Below are positions 59,730 to 64,000 of a stretch of 64,000 nucleotides of DNA, in pieces. How positions within the stretch are numbered: position 1 is the stretch's first letter; each line of letters begins with the position of its first letter. This DNA comes from Calliopsis andreniformis (taxonomy: Eukaryota > Arthropoda > Insecta > Hymenoptera > Andrenidae): contig NC_135071.1 of NCBI RefSeq assembly GCF_051401765.1, positions 17,152,961 through 17,216,960 on the forward strand. Reading direction: 5' to 3'. Made by a program: the position numbers and the translations under genes. The notes under the pieces are model-generated. The model saw nothing but the letters and a program-made list of their open reading frames with translations. It ran no database searches and had not been told where the DNA came from.

Positions 59730-62700
59730 GAAGGAGAGAATGGGTGGAAGAGAGACGGCGCGACGCGTCGCGGTTCCACGCGCGCGGGCGCATGCGCCCG
59801 AGGCCTGTTTCGCTTAAAAATAACGCGCGCGACCGGTGTCGAAGCCACCGAGCGCGGAAAGAGCGTACACGATGCGGCACCCGCGCTATTTATAGAAGCA
59901 AATATATCCATCCCGTGCACGGAGAACGAGTCGCTCGAGCGAAACGCGAGGCAGACTCGACGCGGCCAGGCGGAAGCGAAATCCACTTCCGGCGACCGAG
60001 AGAACCCGCTACAGCGCGTCCCCGAAATGCTGGAGCGAGACCGCGACCGCGGCTGCAACGTTACCGAATCGCCCGTTTCACACGGGCGTTATCACGCGCG
60101 CGAGGGGCGACCTTCACACCCTGACCTCGGAGGCGGTAGCCTCTGCGAACTCGGCGTTACTGAAGGTTTTAATACTGCGCTCCAGATCGCGCGATTTGGA
60201 AGTTCGAGGGCTGTTTGGAAGGGGAGGTTGGGGATCATAGCTTATGGGATGTGGATTGTTACAGATATTTACGACTTTGGTACCCTTTCGAACGGTCTGA
60301 ATACTTAAAACATTGTGAGATTTCAGTATTTTGTATTTGAAAATTGAATATTTAGGTATTTAAAAGTATTCGTGTGTCGAAATTTGATAATTGAAGTATT
60401 TGAGATTTTAATTTTGTGAGTATACTGAGGCACTTGAATTTTTGAAATTTCGAGAGTCATTCTATGTTAAGAGTAATCACATCGTTCTGATCATCTAGAA
60501 TATTATCTTTTGCTTCTCGTTCTGTTCAGCGACTTCTGGTAACGAAGTTCATCTCTTGTTCGGGAAGACACTGGACCTTTTTACCAGCTAGCCTTGAGGA
60601 GGTATTATAGTCACCGTTCCTCCTCTACTCGTTTAAATCTATTCTATGTTAAGATAACGATCTACCAGTAGACAAGCTGAGTCTGTCGCTGTAAGCTCAT
60701 CACAGAGAACCTTGTTAATGGCGAGTAAACGTTCAACGAACCGTGAAACGAAACGGTGCACCGTCTCACCCCCGTCCCCGTTCACCTGCCATCGCTTATC
60801 AGACGCAGAAAGAGCCGTGTCCGCGGAGCAGTCGCGCTAGCACCTTACCTCGAGTATCTTTTGCTGCAGCGCGTGACCGTGAAGGGTGGTTGGATCGCTG
60901 GAGGCGGCATGGTACGCGCTGGATGTCAAGGTGGCCGCAGCACCGCCAACACCGCCGACCAAGTCCCTCGGCCTAGACATCGGGGAGCCTGGTGTGTCCC
61001 TGGCCATTTCTGCGCACGCAAATGCACCGATCGCTCGTTTCGCGAGAAAACACCACGCTCGCGATCGATCCCACGCTTCGAGGCCCCTGGACCGCTCGAG
61101 GCGAGGCTGAGGAGACCTTTGGTCAACCTTTGGTTCGGGACGACGAGGTAATAGCGTGTAGGGTGACTGGGAAAGGCCCTGCTCGATATGGGCTCGTTGA
61201 TGTCGTTAGAATCTTATGAAGGTATTTTCTTTATCTAACTTAAGCTTCGACCTCGATTTGAATGTGCATGGGGGACTAGAAAAGAGACTATTCGATATAG
61301 GCTTGTTGATATTATTACAGTTCTGTGGGAGTATTCTCTTATTCTGGGTCAACTGTTGACTGGACTCGTGAATATCGTAGGTATATGGAAAGTAGACTAG
61401 CTAGAAAGGTCTACTCGATATAGGCTCGTCGATATCAGTACGATTTCGCGAAGAAATATTCTCTTATCCCAGGTCTATTTTCAACTCCATTCAACTCGAC
61501 TGAATAACCCACACACGTAGAGACTAGAAAAGCTACTACTCGATATAGGCTCATCAGTATATCCCACAATTTTGTACATACAACTATTCTTCCCCCCTAG
61601 ATCAATTCTCAGCTGAAATCAACAGGCCAGTACCAAAGAGTCCAATGATAAAAACGTTTATACTCGATATAGTTTCATTCCCCACAATTTCACAGAACTC
61701 TCACTGTTTCCTCTTCTGTAACTTTATCACCCTTCAAATTTCAGAATCACGATCCTAAGACTCCGAGTCATATCGAGCGAAAACTGTGGACATTTCAGCG
61801 CGATTAAATCCCGAGATCGAGTCGATCAGGAAGAAGACACGCGACCGCGAATATAGCGAGCAGCTTCGTCTATGATCTTTATCGTCGAACGATCCAGCGG
61901 GGCTCGATAGCGTGGCTATTTATAGAAGTGTCACGCGGCCAGCGCACAGCTTATCTCTCGTTTAACCCGCGTCTATCCAACATCCGAGACGCGGTGGTAG
62001 CCACTGTTTCCTCTTTCGTCGTCGAATCGATTCTCGAACGCTCTGGCCGCGAAACGGAGCAACGAGACGGTGGGTCAAGGTGAGAAAAGGTTTGCCTGTG
62101 TGGTCGGGGACGGGGGATCTATAGTGGGAGCGGGACGAACGATCGAGGCATGGTATATGAATCGATAAAAGGAAGATAAAGAGGGGAAGAAAGGAGGAGG
62201 AGTGGAGCTTGGGAGAGTGGAGACAGAAGTGGAAGATGTTCCAAAGAAGTGGATGCACAGTGGTTTGAGCCCTAATCTGGATCAATTTTTCTGTTTTAAG
62301 TTTCCTTAGGCTTTTGCTATTGTTGGGTACTCATTACATGGAGTTCTCCAAAGGATTTTGAGATTCTAGAGAGGTTTGGGTTGGTAGAAGCTTCAAGATC
62401 AGGTTAATTTAAAAATTAAAATTGTTGAGTCTTCAAATTTTCAAATTTTCAAATTTTGAAACCGTCAAATATTCAAATATTCAAATTTTAAAACCGTCAA
62501 ATATTCAAATATTCAAATTTTCAAATTTCCAACTTTCCTATTTTTCAAACACATATTTCAATTTTCTAAATTTTGTAAGGTCACGGGAAAAAAATTTTCT
62601 GGTGTACTCAAGCTATCGAGTGCTACAAATTGTCTTACTATATCAGACACTTCAAAAACTCGCGTCACACTTGAGGATCTCTGCTCATAACTTATCAGAA

Positions 62701-62921
62701 ACTTCATGAACCTTCTTTAACCCTTTTTTTTCTGCAACTTCGTTGCAGAAGTCTCTCTGCAACGAAGACAACCACTGTGCACCGAAGGAATTAGAGTCCC
62801 TCACCATCAGAAACAAATCCCTTCGAGAATTCTTCCCTCCCACTCACGATCAGAGTCTTACCTTTATGCGGTAAATGCGTAAACGCGGACGCGATGTCGA
62901 CGCTTCTGTAGCCCACGTCTT
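49705..62921 (-). CDS. HDAC4: Class IIa histone deacetylase (HDAC4/5/7/9 type), 15-16 coding exons
   Basis: Exons, 5' to 3': 62862-62921 (upstream part not found), 60849-61009, 59400-59504, 58225-58350, 57769-57851, 57402-57511, 56010-56147, 54799-54899, 54346-54486, 53700-54006, 53014-53463, 52374-52646, 51847-52193, 50419-50973, 50202-50341, 49705-49768. All junctions keep phase. From the ATG at 61007 the protein is 1032 residues (human HDAC4, 1084). In order: Gln-rich coiled coil 48-130; MEF2-type docking helix [15 protein letters not shown] (about 124-137); 14-3-3 serines S196 (RKTASEP), S428 (GRTQSAP) and S567 (SRALSSP), with basic nuclear-localisation sequence after S196; VIDLT at 500-504; deacetylase domain about 590-960 with HH at 743-744, zinc ligands D781, H783 and D875, and catalytic-position Y917 (EGGYDL); C-terminal export-like VSAMASLSM. 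In vertebrates phosphorylation at the three sites drives 14-3-3 binding and nuclear export, relieving repression of MEF2 targets. Confidence 0.93.
52719..52757. mobile_element. Single end of the TTAA-type inverted-repeat family
   Basis: TTAA at 52719-52722 is followed by CTACAGCTACGTTTACAGTA and GACAACTTTTG, which resembles the left end of the element at 10412 (AGCTCCGTTTACATTAAGCA). No clear opposite end was found. It lies in an HDAC4 intron. Confidence 0.4.
52770..52900. repeat. Long imperfect hairpin in an HDAC4 intron
   Basis: GGTAGAGAACCTGCTGT and TTTCTTCTGTC (52801-52830) pair with GACAGAAAGA and ACAGCAGGTTCTCT (52851-52874) around a 20-base centre. Weaker pairing continues outward to about 52772 (AAGGTGCCAGAAG against CTTCTGACCTCC). 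It could be a palindromic mobile element or a structured RNA. Confidence 0.5.
55285..55475 (+). repeat. Dispersed repeat R-A, copy 2 (HDAC4 intron)
   Basis: It aligns with 5961-6087 over its core and shares its upstream flank with 41640-41725. The internal palindromes TACGCGGTAACGCGTG and CACGCATTATCGCGTG are kept. It is inserted antisense to HDAC4. Confidence 0.65.
55480..56005. other. HDAC4 intron, remainder; nothing coding seen
   Basis: AT-rich to mixed sequence rich in TCGA-containing words (ATCGAT, TTCGAAC). No exon or repeat boundary is evident. Confidence 0.4.
56276..56341. repeat. (AG)n simple repeat
   Basis: A nearly pure AG dinucleotide run of about 60 bases in the HDAC4 intron. 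Arg-Glu-repeat frames crossing it are artefacts of the repeat. Confidence 0.9.
56833..57002. mobile_element. Tc1-like miniature element
   Basis: The left end CAGTGGCGAACAAAGGGAAA and the right end CTCTCTTTTGTACACCACTG are an imperfect inverted pair of Tc1 type. TA precedes the left end (56831-56832); the right flank reads CA. The 170-base unit has no transposase frame. Confidence 0.55.
58793..59218. mobile_element. Possible inverted-repeat element with ATACAGGGTG-type ends
   Basis: ATACAGGGTGC near 58794 faces ACACCCTATAT near 59210 in inverted orientation. Only about 10 bases match, so the call is weak. An imperfect palindrome (CATCGCAGCGGGCC against GCGATAATTTCTGCAGC) lies inside. Confidence 0.25.
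59560..60130 (-). promoter_or_regulatory. CpG-rich block with (GA)n tract: possible internal HDAC4 promoter
   Basis: The block contains a (GA)n run at about 59668-59733 and dense CpG. On the minus strand, HDAC4 exon 59400-59504 is open upstream through MDMCFQ and back to an ATG at 59561, so a transcript starting here could make a shorter protein without splicing from 60849. This is inferred only; the 272-codon plus-strand frame here is driven by the repeat. Confidence 0.3.
60130..60840. other. HDAC4 intron; AT-rich short-word repeats, no gene seen
   Basis: GTATTT, GAAAATT and AAGTATT words recur across 60310-60430, similar to the stretch at 62430-62540. No coding frame is supported. Confidence 0.4.
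61175..61690. repeat. About 124-bp tandem repeat, five degenerate copies
   Basis: TCGATAT(A/G) followed by GGCTCGTYGATAT recurs at 61183, 61292, 61415, 61540 and 61664, with spacings of 109, 123, 125 and 124 bases. GACTAGAAAAG before the word and TATTCTCTTAT after it recur in several copies. It lies in the intron between the first two HDAC4 exons seen. Confidence 0.7.
61700..62400. other. HDAC4 intron; no gene seen
   Basis: Mixed sequence with a purine-rich stretch at about 62130-62240. The minus-strand 107-codon frame at 61962-62285 has no recognisable domain. Confidence 0.35.
62430..62545. repeat. Tandem TTCAAATT/TTCAAATA repeat
   Basis: TTCAAATTTT and ATTCAAAT units repeat about a dozen times, with GAAACCGTC and AAAACCGTC interruptions spaced 36 bases apart. 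The Ile/Gln/Phe-rich frame through it is a by-product. Confidence 0.8.
62738..62767. other. Perfect 11-bp hairpin
   Basis: CTTCGTTGCAG and CTGCAACGAAG are separated by 8 bases, and CTGCAACTTCGTTGCAG overlaps the first arm. It follows a TTAACCC word that recurs at other repeat edges in this window. Confidence 0.5.
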
Positions 62922-63243
62922 CTGAAACAAAACAGAGTATCGACTTAGCAATTCCCATGCCTCAGTGTCTCAGTTTCCTCCAATCACTTTCAAACGCTCT
63001 ATCATCCTCTTCTTAGAATAAGGTAGACGATCACAATTTCGCCAGCGCTATCAAATTTTTTTCCCACGAGAAATCCATGAATTAAAATCACAAATTCACA
63101 TTAGCGTTCTAGGCACCAGATGAAACTCTAAATTTTATTTAGATTTAGACATTTATATCTAGACATAACTTCACTAAATAAGTATTACAAAAATTGTAAA
63201 ACGCTGTAAACATTAGCATGGCGAAATTGTGGTCAGTCACCTA

Positions 63244-63469
63244 CACTGCAGGCTAAAAGTATGGAACCACCTGACTTTGAATAACTTCTTATTTTTACAC
63301 TGTTAATAAGTGTGGACTAATTCTACAACAGTTTAGTTTTTATCCAAATTCTATACAGTAACTTCTTCATTACTAATATTTTTTATCACCTACAGATACG
63401 TACCCATTAAATATTCTATATCGTTTCCCCTTTTACTAAACTGTGGTTGCACACTTTTGCTCAACAGTG
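63244..63469. mobile_element. Tc1-like miniature element with TA duplications
   Basis: The left end CACTGCAGGCTAAAAGTATG then GAACCAC is matched in inverted orientation by GTGGTTGCACACTTTTGCTC then AACAGTG. TA flanks both ends (63242-63243 and 63470-63471). The 226-base interior is AT-rich and lacks a transposase frame. Confidence 0.65.
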
Positions 63470-63870
63470 TACCTTCTTCCATATCATCATAGATTATACT
63501 AGAAGTAGTACACAATCTCCCACGAGGATCAAGCTTCCCTCTCCCTTTCCACAAATCTCACTCTCCAAAACAACTCACTATCCTTGCACCCTCAAATGGA
63601 CAGGTATCTCATAGCTATTATCATTCCAAGCCATCCTGAATTGGGTAGCGGCACTCGCGAGTGCCAGGCCGATAGAGAAGGTCTCACGGAGGAGATGAGT
63701 GGCAGTCGGACGAAATGGACGAAGGCGGCGAAGGAGGAAGGGTTCCCTCGAAGCTGATGGGAACGAGAGGAGAAATCGAACGGAATGGAAAGGGGCCGAA
63801 ATGGAGCAAGAGAGGATCGGAGGTGTGCGAGAGCGAGCCGACGAGCGTCGAGTTAGCGAACGAGCAGAGG

Positions 63871-63999
63871 TCACTGCACGCTGCATTCCTCAGAGTCAAG
63901 TCCAAGGTTAATCGGAGGAGGGCCGTTCTCCGAGGCGTCCGCTGCGCTCTCCTCTGCGCTCTCTTCTGCGCTCTCCTCTGCTCTCTCCGTGCCCCTGTT
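63871..63999 (-). other. Open frame at the right edge, possible exon end
   Basis: The minus strand from 63999 reads acidic repeats (ERAEESAEESAEESAADASE) followed by NGPPPINLGLDSEECSVQ and a stop at 63873-63871. It could be the terminal exon of the next gene or an HDAC4 leader, but no good splice site was found. The GAGAGCGCAGA 15-base repeat alone may explain the open frame. Confidence 0.2.
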
Positions 64000-64000
64000 A

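Noticed and set aside
59490..60308. Longest plus-strand open frame (272 codons) with an Arg-Glu repeat
   Set aside because: It is created by the (GA)n tract and GC-rich flanks, has no domain, and overlaps an HDAC4 exon on the other strand.
61175..61690. Regularly spaced repeats considered as a CRISPR array
   Set aside because: The units are about 124 bases and degenerate, in an animal intron, with no cas genes; it is an ordinary tandem repeat.

Overview
The window looks like nuclear DNA of an insect, most probably a hymenopteran. The reasons are genes split into small exons with GT/AG introns, very uneven base composition (AT-rich stretches alternating with CpG-rich blocks), long CAG/CAA glutamine tracts and many short TA-flanked inverted-repeat elements. 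Nothing bacterial, viral or CRISPR-like was seen. All exon models are read by eye from splice sites, reading phase and family similarity.

Layout. (1) Positions 1-800, minus strand: a 79-residue LYRM9-type mitochondrial LYR protein. Its last exon overlaps the start codon of a second, unrecognised reading frame that runs off the left edge. (2) 797-1237: a short divergent promoter. (3) 1238-3504, plus strand: a ten-exon FLAD1-like gene (484 residues) with the molybdopterin-binding half intact but the FAD-synthase half lacking its signature motifs. (4) 3505-14920: no convincing gene; CpG-rich blocks, dispersed repeats and a TTAA-flanked inverted-repeat element lead into the TOX promoter. (5) 14921-45612, plus strand: a TOX-family HMG-box gene (10 coding exons, 600 residues). 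Its first intron is about 24 kb and full of repeats and possible alternative promoters. The HMG box and the Cys-rich C-terminus are both clear. (6) 45613-49704: convergent 3' regions of TOX and the next gene, with an alternating purine-pyrimidine tract and an E2F/YY1-like site pair. (7) 49705-62921, minus strand: a class IIa histone deacetylase (HDAC4 type, 1032 residues from its internal start). It keeps three 14-3-3 phosphosites, a MEF2-type docking helix and a complete deacetylase domain. Its catalytic position holds tyrosine, not the histidine of vertebrate class IIa enzymes. (8) 62922-64000: a Tc1-like miniature element and a short open frame at the edge.

Two genes, TOX and HDAC4, are nuclear chromatin or transcription regulators lying tail to tail. 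The other two are small metabolic or mitochondrial genes sharing a promoter. No multi-gene system comparable to a bacterial operon is present. The most unusual points are the LYRM9/unknown-ORF overlap, the motif-less FAD-synthase domain, the HDAC4 tyrosine and SUMO-interaction-like motif, and several miniature transposon families, one copy of which makes up most of a FLAD1 intron.
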